Positions 35,703 to 44,442 of a stretch of 64,000 nucleotides of DNA are shown here, in pieces. How positions within the stretch are numbered: position 1 is the stretch's first letter; each line of letters starts with the position of its first letter. The notes beneath the pieces were generated by a model. The model was given only the letters and a program-made list of their open reading frames with translations. It had not been told where the DNA came from and did no database searches. The stretch is from an uncultured Pelagibacteraceae bacterium (lineage in GTDB: Bacteria > Pseudomonadota > Alphaproteobacteria > Pelagibacterales > Pelagibacteraceae): assembly GCA_902614125.1 (NCBI GenBank), contig CACMJW010000005.1:1-64000 (forward strand), written 5' to 3'. Made by a program: the position numbers and the translations under genes.

Positions 35703-36745
35703 TGCCAAAGACTTTTGAGAAAGATTTTATATCTCACTGTAATAATCAAGAACTAGAAGTTAACCCTAATCAAATTGCAGTTATAAAAAAATTAGAGCAA
35801 TATTACGAATCAAATTTTAAATCCTTTTTTTCAAAGTTATTATCGAAACAAAATTCTAAAAAAGGTTTTTATTTATTTGGAGGTGTGGGTGTTGGAAAAA
35901 CAATGATTATAAATTTTTTTTTTGATCAAGTAGATCAAAAAAAATTAAGACAACACTTTAATGAGTTTATGTTAAGTTTTCATAATTTTGTTCATGAACG
36001 AAAAGATAAAAATGAAGAAAATGTAATCAATCAATTTGTTAAAAATCTGAAGCAAAAATATTCTTTAATTTATTTTGATGAGTTTCAAGTAACTAATATT
36101 GTAGATGCAATGATTTTAGGAAAATTATTTGATCAAATTTTTAAAGCTGATATAAAAATTATCGTAACTTCAAACACCAAAATTTCAGAATTATATAAAG
36201 ATGGTCTTCAGCGAGATCAGTTTAAACCTTTCATAAAAATAATGGAAGATCAATCAATTGAACATGAACTTAAAATCGAAGATGATTATAGAAAATCCAA
36301 TGATAATCAAAAACAAAGATATTTTTATCCTTTAAATCAAGAGACAAACTTTAAGATCAATAAATTTTTTAGAACAATTACAAAAGATAAAAAACAATCT
36401 ACATTTACAATCAATGTAAAGGGAAGAGATTTTAAAATAGAAAATTTTTACGAAGGAATTGCAAGATTTAATTTTAATGATCTTTGTGATCATAATTTGG
36501 GTGCAGAAGATTATTTAGAAATAATTAAAAATTGTAAATTTATCGTATTAGATCAAATTCCACAATTTAATGATACTAATTCAAACCAACAACAGCGATT
36601 TATTACTCTACTAGATGTAATTTACGATAAAAATATTTCAATTGCAGTAACAAGTAATCTAAGTTTAAATGAGTTTACTTCATCAAGATTATTGGAAAAA
36701 CCGTTTAAACGTACCATAAGTCGTTTATATGAACTAACATCTTGA
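35702..36745 (+). CDS. zapE: AFG1/ZapE-family ATPase
   Basis: A 347-residue P-loop ATPase with Walker A FGGVGVGKTMI (about 59-69), Walker B LIYFDEFQVTNI and the AFG1-type signatures HFNEFMLSFHNFVHE, DQFKPFIKIM and the C-terminal NLSLNEFTSSRLLEKPFKRTISRLYEL. ZapE modulates the FtsZ ring in E. coli; mitochondrial AFG1 helps quality control of respiratory proteins. The family call is firm; the role in this organism is inferred. It is the fourth gene of the overlapping acnA chain. Confidence 0.88.
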   Translation: MPKTFEKDFISHCNNQELEVNPNQIAVIKKLEQYYESNFKSFFSKLLSKQNSKKGFYLFGGVGVGKTMIINFFFDQVDQKKLRQHFNEFMLSFHNFVHERKDKNEENVINQFVKNLKQKYSLIYFDEFQVTNIVDAMILGKLFDQIFKADIKIIVTSNTKISELYKDGLQRDQFKPFIKIMEDQSIEHELKIEDDYRKSNDNQKQRYFYPLNQETNFKINKFFRTITKDKKQSTFTINVKGRDFKIENFYEGIARFNFNDLCDHNLGAEDYLEIIKNCKFIVLDQIPQFNDTNSNQQQRFITLLDVIYDKNISIAVTSNLSLNEFTSSRLLEKPFKRTISRLYELTS

Positions 36746-36756
36746 GTATAATATTA

Positions 36757-37176
36757 ATGAAACAGGAATTTTTTAATCTTCAAGTAAACACAAATGGACA
36801 AAAGTTATATGAATTTACCGATGAAACAATTAATTGGATAAGTAAAAATAATTTTAAAAATGGAATGTTAAATTTAAGTATTCAGCACACAAGCGCATCC
36901 TTGATTGTTCAAGAAAATGCAGATCCAGACGTTCAAAAAGACTTAATTAATTATTTTGATAAATTAGCTCCAATGGATAATAAATTATACATTCACACGA
37001 CCGAAGGAAAAGATGATATGCCTGCACATATAAAATCAGCATTGACAAACAATCAAATCTCTTTGAGTATTAAAGATAGTCAGTTGTTACTTGGAACTTG
37101 GCAGGGTCTGTATTTATTCGAACATAGGCTTGCCCCGCAAAAAAGAAAAATTATCCATCACTTTTTAGGAGACTAA
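36757..37176 (+). CDS. YjbQ/UPF0047 family protein
   Basis: A 139-residue protein with the complete UPF0047 signature: SIQHTSASLIVQENADPDVQ, HTTEGKDDMPAHIKSAL and LLLGTWQGLYLFEHR. Members have been described as secondary thiamin-phosphate synthases, but their real role is unsettled. I use the ATG at 36757, 11 bases after the zapE stop. An in-frame TTG at 36742 would add five residues and overlap zapE by 4 bases, and it is less likely. The gene converges with the photolyase gene after 6 bases. Confidence 0.85.
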   Translation: MKQEFFNLQVNTNGQKLYEFTDETINWISKNNFKNGMLNLSIQHTSASLIVQENADPDVQKDLINYFDKLAPMDNKLYIHTTEGKDDMPAHIKSALTNNQISLSIKDSQLLLGTWQGLYLFEHRLAPQKRKIIHHFLGD

Positions 37177-37182
37177 TAAAAT

Positions 37183-38601
37183 TTATTTCTTCAAACTTTG
37201 AAAAGCATTTAAAGCTGCAGCTCGTGCCTCTTCATGGACAACAATTGGTTTAGGATAATTTTTTCCAATAATTGTGTTTATTGCTTCTTGATATTTTAAT
37301 TCCATCTCCCAAGGCTTATGAATAAATTTTGAAGGAACTTTTTTTAATTCTGGTACCCATTTTTTTACGTATAATCCTTCTTTATCAAATTTTTCTCCCT
37401 GTAAAATTGGATTAAATATTCTAAAGTAGGGAGCCGCATCTGCACCACATCCCGCAACCCATTGCCATTGAGCGACATTATTAGCTTCATTAAAATCTAG
37501 TAAACAATTTCTGAAATATTTTTCTCCTTCTTTCCAATTAATTCTTAAATGTTTAACTAAAAATGATCCAACCACCATTCTAATTCTATTATGCATCCAA
37601 CCAGTCTCATAAAGTTCTCTCATTCCTGCATCAACAATCGGATAACCGGTCATGCCTTGTTTCCATGCTTTAAGATTTTTAGAATTTTTCTCCCACGGAA
37701 ATCTATCAAATTCCTTTCTTAAGTTTCCTTTTAACATTTGTGGAAAATAATTAATTAAACTGTGAGAAAATTCTCTCCACCCCAGTTCATTAATATATTT
37801 TCTAATACTTATATTTTTTTTTATATCCTTTGAGCTATTTTCATATATTGCAGCTACATGTATTTGACCGTTTCTAATATAGGGAGATAATTTTGAAGAT
37901 CCATTAATTGAAGGGTAATCTCTATCAACACCGTATTTTGAAATTCTATTACTTATAAATTCTTTTAAGTTTTTATGAGCCTCATCCTCAGATGGCTTCC
38001 AATATTGATCAAACTTTTTAAACCAATTTTTCTTAGGCATAATTTGTTTAAAAGTATCTTTAGAATTAAATAAAGTTTTTTTACTTTTTAACTTTTTTAT
38101 CTCAGACGTTTTTTGTGGAACAGCATCTAGAAATACTTGTTCCGCATTCCTCCAAAAGGGACTGAAAACCTTAAAGGGTGTTCCGTCATTTTTAGTAATT
38201 GAATGGTATTCATTTAATATATTTCCTTTAAAAGATTTAAATGGAATATTTTTTTTTTCTAAAATTTTTTCTATTTCTTTATCTAACTTTAAATGGTCTG
38301 GTTCATAAACCTTATTCCAATAAATCGATATTTTATCTTTTGTCTTAAATTTTGAATAAAATGAGGTTTCATCAGAAATAATTGTCTCTAACTTAATGTT
38401 AAATTTTTCTAGATCATTAGAAAAACTTTCAAGTGATTTGCTAATCCACCATCTTTGAGCCTCTCTTTTTCCATCAAAATACTCATTATTATGTATGTAA
38501 ATAGCAGTTACAGCATCATGATTTTTACAAGCGTACGATAGAGCATGATTATTTCTAATTCTAAAATCATCCCTTATCCAAACAACAGCACAATCAGACA
38601 T
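37183..38601 (-). CDS. phrB: Deoxyribodipyrimidine photolyase (class I CPD type)
   Basis: A 472-residue flavoprotein that repairs UV-made pyrimidine dimers using light. The N-terminal antenna domain begins AVVWIRDDFRIRNNHAL. The FAD domain carries TGYPIVDAGMRELYETGWMHNRIRM and WQWVAGCGADAAPYFRIFNP, including the tryptophan electron-transfer region. It is the last gene of the long minus-strand nitrogen region, 2 bases after the ammonia-lyase gene. That fits a sunlit surface-water life but gives no functional link to its neighbours. Confidence 0.93.
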   Translation of the reverse strand: MSDCAVVWIRDDFRIRNNHALSYACKNHDAVTAIYIHNNEYFDGKREAQRWWISKSLESFSNDLEKFNIKLETIISDETSFYSKFKTKDKISIYWNKVYEPDHLKLDKEIEKILEKKNIPFKSFKGNILNEYHSITKNDGTPFKVFSPFWRNAEQVFLDAVPQKTSEIKKLKSKKTLFNSKDTFKQIMPKKNWFKKFDQYWKPSEDEAHKNLKEFISNRISKYGVDRDYPSINGSSKLSPYIRNGQIHVAAIYENSSKDIKKNISIRKYINELGWREFSHSLINYFPQMLKGNLRKEFDRFPWEKNSKNLKAWKQGMTGYPIVDAGMRELYETGWMHNRIRMVVGSFLVKHLRINWKEGEKYFRNCLLDFNEANNVAQWQWVAGCGADAAPYFRIFNPILQGEKFDKEGLYVKKWVPELKKVPSKFIHKPWEMELKYQEAINTIIGKNYPKPIVVHEEARAAALNAFQSLKK

Positions 38602-38603
38602 AT

Positions 38604-39743
38604 TTAGATCTTCTTTAAACCTTGAAACAATAGCTTATTATATAATGTAGCATCTGCATTACCTTCACATCCCATAACAAGTACATTTGATTTTTCATCA
38701 AGCTCCAAAAGATTTTTGATTTTTTTATCATTACATGCAGCTATTAAACTTATTATTCCAGGTGTTGCACATTCACCACCTGTAATTTTTTTATTACTGA
38801 ATTTTGATCTAGCTAACATTGCAACTGTATTTGATACTTTTGAATCATCTACTGTTATACAATGATTTGTAGATTTATTTAAAATGTTCCAAGGTACCAG
38901 AGACATTTCGTTACAAGACATTCCTCCCATAATACTTTCTTTTTTAATTTTAATTTTTTTCATTTTTTGAGCCTCAATACTTTTTAAAACACAGGCTGCT
39001 TCTTTCGGTTCAACTACAATAATTTTTGGAATTCTTTTAAAATATCTTGCAATACCCGCCACAGATCCAGCCGCCATTCCCCCAACACCTGCTTGGAGAA
39101 AAACATGAGTAATATACTGATTTGTTTGTATAGATATTTCTTTAATCATTATTGAATAACCTGCCATTGTAAGTTGGGGTACATATTTATAATTTTTATT
39201 AGAAACATCTTGAACAATATGCCACTTATTTTTTTTAGTTTGTCTTATACATTCGTTTAAAGAACTTTCATAATCACCTTTAACTCTTGTAACAACAGCT
39301 CCAAATTTTTCTATTTCTTTAACTCTTGTTTTGCTAACGTACTGACTAACAAATATTCTACACTCTAATCCCAATCTTTGAGCTCCCCAGGCAACCGATC
39401 TTCCATGGTTTCCTGCTGTTGCTGAAGAAATTACAATATTTTTTCTTCCTTTTGAGATATCTTCAACTGCATAAGCTCCACCTAATGCTTTGAAAGATTT
39501 TAAATGAAATCTTTTAGACTCGTCTTTATAAAAAATATTTTTAAGTTTAAGTTTTTTATTAAGTTTATCTAATTTTATTAGTGGAGTAGGCGAGTAACCT
39601 TTCCACTTTGATATTTTATTATAAGCTTTATCTATAAATTGTTTGGATAAATGTTTTAAAACTTGCTTTCTTGAAAAATTATATCTTTCATTAGATAAAA
39701 ATTTTGAATATTTCCAAGAAGAAATTTTAGCCAATTCCTTCAT
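38604..39743 (-). CDS. dpaL: Diaminopropionate ammonia-lyase-like PLP enzyme
   Basis: A 379-residue fold-type II PLP enzyme. The Schiff-base lysine lies in YKDESKRFHLKSFKALGGAY, close to the DpaL (YgeX) pattern YKDES-RF-L-FKALGGAY. Other marks are SATAGNHGRSVAWGAQRLG, LQAGVGGMAAGSVAGI, GGECATPGII and GCEGNADATLYN. DpaL converts 2,3-diaminopropionate to pyruvate and ammonia; threonine dehydratase-like enzymes are the main alternative. It follows the GS gene after 1 base, so released ammonium could be captured at once. It is a little shorter than the roughly 398-residue E. coli enzyme. Confidence 0.78.
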   Translation of the reverse strand: MKELAKISSWKYSKFLSNERYNFSRKQVLKHLSKQFIDKAYNKISKWKGYSPTPLIKLDKLNKKLKLKNIFYKDESKRFHLKSFKALGGAYAVEDISKGRKNIVISSATAGNHGRSVAWGAQRLGLECRIFVSQYVSKTRVKEIEKFGAVVTRVKGDYESSLNECIRQTKKNKWHIVQDVSNKNYKYVPQLTMAGYSIMIKEISIQTNQYITHVFLQAGVGGMAAGSVAGIARYFKRIPKIIVVEPKEAACVLKSIEAQKMKKIKIKKESIMGGMSCNEMSLVPWNILNKSTNHCITVDDSKVSNTVAMLARSKFSNKKITGGECATPGIISLIAACNDKKIKNLLELDEKSNVLVMGCEGNADATLYNKLLFQGLKKI

Positions 39744-39744
39744 G

Positions 39745-41070
39745 TTAACAGTCTAGTGTGTTAGCTCTTTCCCAATGTGTAATAGGTTTTCTTTTGTTAA
39801 ACACTTCTTTTCTTTTAAAATTTGATAGCTCTGTTTTTTTTAATTTTAGATAACTTTTAATAACATCTTTACCAAAGGTATTATTTAACATTTTACTTTT
39901 TTCTAACATTGCTAAAGCTTGACCTACATCATTTGGAAGTTTTGCAAGTTTTGGATATTTTTTATAATCTGTATACATATTGCAATGAAGAGGTTTACCA
40001 GGATTAATTTTTTTATTAATTCCCTCTATTCCTGCTGCCAATACACCTGCTTGCAATAAGTATGGATTTGCTGATCCATCCATTAATCTTAATTCAAATC
40101 TCCCCTGATCTGGAACTCTAATCATATGTGTTCTGTTGTTGCCGGTATAAGAAATACTACTTGGAGACCAAGTTGCACCTGACTTTGTTGGGGGTGCGTT
40201 TATTCTTCTATAACTGTTGATAGTTGGGTTAAAAAAAGCTGATAAAGGTTGAGCATTTTTAATTAAACCACCAAGAAAGTTATAAGCTAATTTACTAAGT
40301 CCTAATTTATCTTTTTTATCTAAAAATTTATTTACTCCACCACTCCAAACAGAGACATGAGCATGACAACCATTTCCAGTTAAATTGTTAAAAGGTTTTG
40401 GCATGAAAGTAGCTCTTAATCCATGTTTCTCAGCAAGATTCTTTACCATGAATTTAAAGAACACATGTCTATCTGCAGTAACGAGACTATCAGAGTAATC
40501 CCAATTCATTTCAAATTGACCATTCGCATCCTCATGATCGTTTTGGTATGGTTTCCATCCAAGTTCAATCATACTGTCACAAATTTCTTTAATTAGATCA
40601 TATCTTCTCATCAATGCAGATTGATCATAACAAGGTTTTGACTGTATATCTCTTGGATCAGCTATTGATAAACCATCTTCAGAAATTAAAAAATATTCAC
40701 ATTCAACACCTGACTTCATCTGAAGTTTTTTTGCTTTTAGTCTTTGGATTTGGTTTTTAAGCATTACTCTCGGTGATGCTTCAACTGGTTTTCCATCCAT
40801 AAATAAATCAGAAGCTAACCATCCAATTTCTTTATTCCAAGGTAATTGAATTAAACTATCAGGATCAGGTATTGCAAACATATCACTATCAGCAGGCGTC
40901 ATGTCCAACCAGGTAGCAAATCCAGCAAATCCTGCACCATTCTTTTGCATTTCAGCAATTGCTTGAGCAGGCACTAATTTTGATCTTAATACTCCAAATA
41001 AGTCCACAAAACTTATTAAAAAGTATTTTATTTTTTTTTGTTTAGCAATTTGTGAAAGATTTTTTGGCAT
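39745..41070 (-). CDS. Glutamine synthetase family (type III GlnT / gamma-glutamylmethylamide synthetase-like)
   Basis: A 441-residue GS-fold ligase. It begins with IKYFLISFVDLFGVLRSKLV and NGAGFAGFATWLDMTPAD, the pattern of GlnT/GmaS-type enzymes. Catalytic motifs are GVECEYFLI, NDHEDANGQFEMNW, TGNGCHAHVSVW and QGRFELRLMDGSANPYL. GmaS joins methylamine to glutamate using ATP. The gene follows an MgsC, MgsB, MgsA-type set (canonical lengths 439, 226 and 292), so methylamine capture is a fair inference. Plain ammonium assimilation is the alternative. A second, longer GS is encoded at 49573-51042. Confidence 0.78.
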   Translation of the reverse strand: MPKNLSQIAKQKKIKYFLISFVDLFGVLRSKLVPAQAIAEMQKNGAGFAGFATWLDMTPADSDMFAIPDPDSLIQLPWNKEIGWLASDLFMDGKPVEASPRVMLKNQIQRLKAKKLQMKSGVECEYFLISEDGLSIADPRDIQSKPCYDQSALMRRYDLIKEICDSMIELGWKPYQNDHEDANGQFEMNWDYSDSLVTADRHVFFKFMVKNLAEKHGLRATFMPKPFNNLTGNGCHAHVSVWSGGVNKFLDKKDKLGLSKLAYNFLGGLIKNAQPLSAFFNPTINSYRRINAPPTKSGATWSPSSISYTGNNRTHMIRVPDQGRFELRLMDGSANPYLLQAGVLAAGIEGINKKINPGKPLHCNMYTDYKKYPKLAKLPNDVGQALAMLEKSKMLNNTFGKDVIKSYLKLKKTELSNFKRKEVFNKRKPITHWERANTLDC

Positions 41071-41100
41071 ATTAAAAGCTATTAGAATTCAAATTCTTAA

Positions 41101-42420
41101 TCAATCTTTTTCTTTAAATCCAGGTATCCAATTAGTTCCAGCTAATGGAACTCGTGCCATCGCAGCTGCTTCAACTGTTAAAGCAACTAAATCTTCAGGC
41201 TCTAAATTTCTTACATCAGACTTACCATTTGCTCTTGCTAAGGTCTGCAACTCTAACGTTAAAGTAGTCAAATAGTTTTTTAATTGTCTTCCACCTTCTT
41301 TTGGATCTAGTCTTTTCTCAAGTTTAGGATCTTGTGTTGCAACACCTACAGGACATCTACCTGTATGACAGTGATGACAGTAACCAGGTTCTGTTCCAAG
41401 TTTTTCATAATCTTTTCTGTATAAATCTGCATTGCAATTCAATGCCATCATAGCAGCAGAACCAATTGATACTGCGTCCGCTCCCATAGCAAGTGCTTTT
41501 GCAACATCAGCTCCTGTTCTAATCCCACCAGAAACAATTAGTTGAACTTTACGATGCATATTTAATTCTTTTAATGCATCAACTGCTTCTCTTAACGCAC
41601 CTAAAGTTGGAATTCCAACATGTTCAATAAATACATCTTGTGTTGCAGCAGTACCTCCTTGCATTCCATCTAATACAACTACATCTGCACCTGCTTTAAC
41701 TGCAAGCGCAGTATCATAATAAGATCTTGCTGCACCTACTTTAATATAAATAGGTTTTTCCCAATTTGTTATTTCTCTTAACTCTTGAATTTTAATCTCT
41801 AAATCATCTGGTCCAGTCCAATCAGGATGACGACATGCACTTCTTTGATCTATTCCCTCTGGTAGCGTTCTCATTCCTGCAACTCTTTTATTAATTTTTT
41901 GACCTAACAACATACCTCCACCACCTGGTTTTGCGCCTTGTCCAACAACAACTTCAATTGCATCAGCTTTTCTTAAATCATCAGGATTCATGCCATATCT
42001 AGAAGGAAGTAATTGGTAAACTAAATACTTAGATGAACCTCTTTCTTCTTTGGTCATTCCTCCATCACCTGTTGTTGTTGAAGTTCCCATTGATGATGCG
42101 CCCCTTCCTAATGCATCTTTAGCGTTAGCTCCCAACGCGCCAAAACTCATTCCAGCTATAGTAATAGGTATGTCTAACTTTAAAGGTTTCTTTGCAAATC
42201 TGTCTCCAAGCACAACTGAAGTGTTACATTTTTCCCTATATCCTTCTAAAGGATATCTAGACATTGAAGCACCTAAGAAAACTAGATCATCAAAGTCAGG
42301 TACTTTTCTTTTAGCACCTAACCCTCGTATTTGATAAATTCCCTCTTTAGCTGCTCTTTGAATTTCATTAATAGTTGATTGAGGAAATGTTTTAAATTCT
42401 TTTAAGCCTTTTTTTTTCAT
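41101..42420 (-). CDS. FMN-binding glutamate synthase-domain protein (GlxD / N-methylglutamate synthase subunit C type)
   Basis: A 439-residue TIM-barrel flavoprotein equivalent to the FMN domain of glutamate synthase. Features are ITIAGMSFGALGANAKDALG, TTTGDGGMTKEER, KPGGGGMLLGQKI, VVLDGMQGGTAATQDVF and the iron-sulfur type cysteine cluster YCHHCHTGRCPVGVATQDP. In N-methylglutamate synthase this subunit makes N-methylglutamate from glutamate and methylamine, with electrons through FMN. The gene starts 1 base before the stop of the GXGXG gene's neighbour and is third in a set of four. A paralogue, 463 residues, is at 46375-47766. Confidence 0.8.
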   Translation of the reverse strand: MKKKGLKEFKTFPQSTINEIQRAAKEGIYQIRGLGAKRKVPDFDDLVFLGASMSRYPLEGYREKCNTSVVLGDRFAKKPLKLDIPITIAGMSFGALGANAKDALGRGASSMGTSTTTGDGGMTKEERGSSKYLVYQLLPSRYGMNPDDLRKADAIEVVVGQGAKPGGGGMLLGQKINKRVAGMRTLPEGIDQRSACRHPDWTGPDDLEIKIQELREITNWEKPIYIKVGAARSYYDTALAVKAGADVVVLDGMQGGTAATQDVFIEHVGIPTLGALREAVDALKELNMHRKVQLIVSGGIRTGADVAKALAMGADAVSIGSAAMMALNCNADLYRKDYEKLGTEPGYCHHCHTGRCPVGVATQDPKLEKRLDPKEGGRQLKNYLTTLTLELQTLARANGKSDVRNLEPEDLVALTVEAAAMARVPLAGTNWIPGFKEKD

Positions 42421-43101
42421 TTAATACGCTCCTGCATTATCAATTTTAAAATTATAAAGTTTTCTAGCAGAGCCATATCTTTTAAAATTTTTGGGATTTT
42501 CAGAAATATTTAAATCTTTAAAAATCTTTCTTAATTCATTAATACTTTTGTCATCCATTTTTTTTTCAACACAATCTGCGCCTAAACTTTTTACTTTACC
42601 CTTAACAAAGATTTTTGCCTCATAAATACTATCTCCCAAATCTTCATCTGCATCACCAAAAATAATTAAGTTTCCCTTTTGAGCCATAAACGCTGACATA
42701 TGACCAACAGATCCTTTAACAATAATATTAATTCCTTTCATAGAAATTCCACATCTTGAACTCGCATCACCATCAATAACAAGATTTCCACCATGACCAG
42801 TTGCACCAGCAGATTGTGAAGCATTTCCTTTAACAAATACATTTCCAGACATCATATTTTCAGCAACACCTGTTCCAACATTTCCGTGAACAGTAACAGA
42901 TGCCTTTTGGTTCATTCCAGCACAATAGTACCCAGTATGTCCATTTATAGTTACATCAATATCATCTTTTAAACCTGCACATATTGCATGATGACCTGAA
43001 GGATTCTCTATTTTAAATTTTCTGACATTACTTTTTCTATCTATATTTTGAAGATATTTGTTAATGTCGGTTAGTTTTTTTTTACTTAGATCAAAATTCA
43101 T
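42421..43101 (-). CDS. GXGXG-domain protein (GlxC / N-methylglutamate synthase subunit B type)
   Basis: A 226-residue protein made mostly of the right-handed beta-helix GXGXG domain found at the C-terminus of glutamate synthase large subunits. Repeats such as GHTGYYCAGMNQKASVTVHG, NVGTGVAENMMSGNVFV and GATGHGGNLVIDGDAS are visible. It is a structural bridge between amidotransferase and FMN subunits. It is directly adjacent to the FMN gene (no spacing) and 2 bases after the amidotransferase gene. A paralogue of 284 residues lies at 47767-48621. Confidence 0.82.
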   Translation of the reverse strand: MNFDLSKKKLTDINKYLQNIDRKSNVRKFKIENPSGHHAICAGLKDDIDVTINGHTGYYCAGMNQKASVTVHGNVGTGVAENMMSGNVFVKGNASQSAGATGHGGNLVIDGDASSRCGISMKGINIIVKGSVGHMSAFMAQKGNLIIFGDADEDLGDSIYEAKIFVKGKVKSLGADCVEKKMDDKSINELRKIFKDLNISENPKNFKRYGSARKLYNFKIDNAGAY

Positions 43102-43103
43102 AA

Positions 43104-43982
43104 TTACCAGTTATAGACAACACCAGGTTTTGGTTCAAAAATCTTAGCAGAATTTACATTTGGCAAATGAGCCATTGCTTGAAATTCTGAAGCAACAGCA
43201 ACATAGTCTTTTGTTTCAGCAACAACTGCTGGCTTACATGCAACCTCATCTCTCAATAAGGCAAAACCATCTTTAGTACCTGCAATAAAAGTATAAAAGC
43301 CATCCAAGTTTTTTAGACTACTTGCTAAAGTATTTTTTAAATTATTTCCTTCAGAAATTTTGTTTGAAATATATCCAGCTGCAACCTCAGTATCATTTTC
43401 TGATTTAAATTCTTGTCCTTTTTTAATTAAATCTCTTCTTACATTATTATGATTAGATAATGAGCCATTGTGAACTAAACATTCATCCTCAGCAGTAGAA
43501 TAGGGATGCGACCCTTCAGTTGTGATAGCACTTTCAGTTGCCATTCTAGTATGACCGATACCATGAGTTCCAGAAAAGGATGATAATTTAAACTTTTTAA
43601 CTACATCTTTAGGATTGCCAGTTTGCTTAAAAATATTAATACTTTTACCGTATCCAACGATTGAAACTTCTTTAATTTTCTCATTAATCACTTTTATTAC
43701 TTCTTTAGGTTCATCTTTTGTTTCCATTATTACATGGTCAGAGTATTTGATAATTTTTATTTTCTTAAAATATTTGGATATTTTTTTTTTAAAATCTTGC
43801 TCTGAAAAATTGTTTAAACAAATTGAATATTTAAAATTATTTTTATTTTCTTTTGTGTAAATTGCAAACCCTGCACTATCAGGACCTCTTGTTGCCATAT
43901 TGTCCAACATTCCAGATAAAAATTTACCTAAAGACTTTTCGTACTTTTTTGTTTTTAAATATATTCCAACTATTCCACACAT
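43104..43982 (-). CDS. Class II glutamine amidotransferase (GlxB / N-methylglutamate synthase subunit A type)
   Basis: A 292-residue Ntn-type amidotransferase. The catalytic cysteine is Cys2 (MCGIVGIY), with MATRGPDSAGFAIY, GIGHTRMATESAITTEGSHPY and LVHNGSLSNHNNVRRDL as further substrate-site motifs. It would release ammonia or accept the gamma-glutamyl amide for the module's FMN subunit. It is the first gene of the 43982-39745 set, and a small membrane protein gene precedes it by 14 bases. A paralogue of 313 residues is at 48609-49550. Confidence 0.82.
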   Translation of the reverse strand: MCGIVGIYLKTKKYEKSLGKFLSGMLDNMATRGPDSAGFAIYTKENKNNFKYSICLNNFSEQDFKKKISKYFKKIKIIKYSDHVIMETKDEPKEVIKVINEKIKEVSIVGYGKSINIFKQTGNPKDVVKKFKLSSFSGTHGIGHTRMATESAITTEGSHPYSTAEDECLVHNGSLSNHNNVRRDLIKKGQEFKSENDTEVAAGYISNKISEGNNLKNTLASSLKNLDGFYTFIAGTKDGFALLRDEVACKPAVVAETKDYVAVASEFQAMAHLPNVNSAKIFEPKPGVVYNW

Positions 43983-43996
43983 AAATTTAAGTGATT

Positions 43997-44161
43997 TTAC
44001 TTTAACAGATTTAATAAAGCGTCTTTGTAATATAATAAGTTTACTACTACAATAATAATAACAGCGATGATTGCGCCATATTTGGCTTTAGGCCATGCTA
44101 ACCTTGCCATCTTACTTGGAGTTTTATTTTCTTGTTGATTGTTATTTTCGGGATTTTGCAT
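43997..44161 (-). CDS. Small single-span membrane protein (54 residues), unknown
   Basis: The minus strand codes from ATG at 44159-44161 to TAA at 43997-43999. The product has a hydrophilic, Asn/Gln-rich N-terminus (residues 1-28), one membrane helix (about 29-44, GAIIAVIIIVVVNLLYY region) and a short Lys/Leu tail. It starts 9 bases after a strong terminator that ends the ammonium-transporter unit and lies 14 bases before the amidotransferase gene. I do not recognise it. It is supported by open reading, composition and placement only. Confidence 0.5.
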   Translation of the reverse strand: MQNPENNNQQENKTPSKMARLAWPKAKYGAIIAVIIIVVVNLLYYKDALLNLLK

Positions 44162-44170
44162 TATTTAAAA

Positions 44171-44200
44171 AAGAGGGCACATAATTATATGTGCCCTCTT
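44171..44200 (-). terminator. Strong terminator after the ammonium-transporter genes
   Basis: AAGAGGGCACATA at 44171-44183 and its perfect reverse complement at 44188-44200 form a 13-base-pair stem with a 4-base loop. On the minus strand the stem runs into a T run at 44166-44172. It stands 7 bases after the stop of the 73-residue protein and 9 before the small membrane protein start, splitting the nitrogen region into two transcription units or acting as a partial block. Confidence 0.88.
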
Positions 44201-44207
44201 TAAAGTT

Positions 44208-44429
44208 TTAGCCGTCTGTTATATTGCTTTTCCAGTCATTAGCACCTGGTCTTTTTCTAGCAATTTCATTCATCTTACCATCTTCTTGTTTAGATGAAAT
44301 TACATGCCAGCCGACCCAAATGATGATTGCTACAATAACTAGCACTCCTTCTGAGCCAACACCTGGATAAACAGATCCTTGTACCTCAGAGGCACTTAAA
44401 TGATCTATCCAATTAGATACTGTTGCCAT
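44208..44429 (-). CDS. Small membrane protein (73 residues) beside the ammonium transporter
   Basis: A 73-residue protein with a soluble N-terminus (about 1-24), one hydrophobic helix (about 25-45, SEGVLVIVAIIIWVGWHVISS) and a charged C-terminus (KQEDGKMNEIARKRPGAND). It begins 13 bases after the ammonium-transporter stop and ends just before a strong terminator. The ribosome site agga(g) before it is clear. A helper or regulatory subunit of the transporter is a guess from position; I do not recognise the family. Confidence 0.6.
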   Translation of the reverse strand: MATVSNWIDHLSASEVQGSVYPGVGSEGVLVIVAIIIWVGWHVISSKQEDGKMNEIARKRPGANDWKSNITDG

Positions 44430-44442
44430 TTATATACCTCCT

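Noticed and set aside
36742-36756. TTG start for the YjbQ-type protein
   Set aside because: The ATG at 36757 is a better start codon and keeps the family length; the five extra residues are not conserved in any pattern I recognise.
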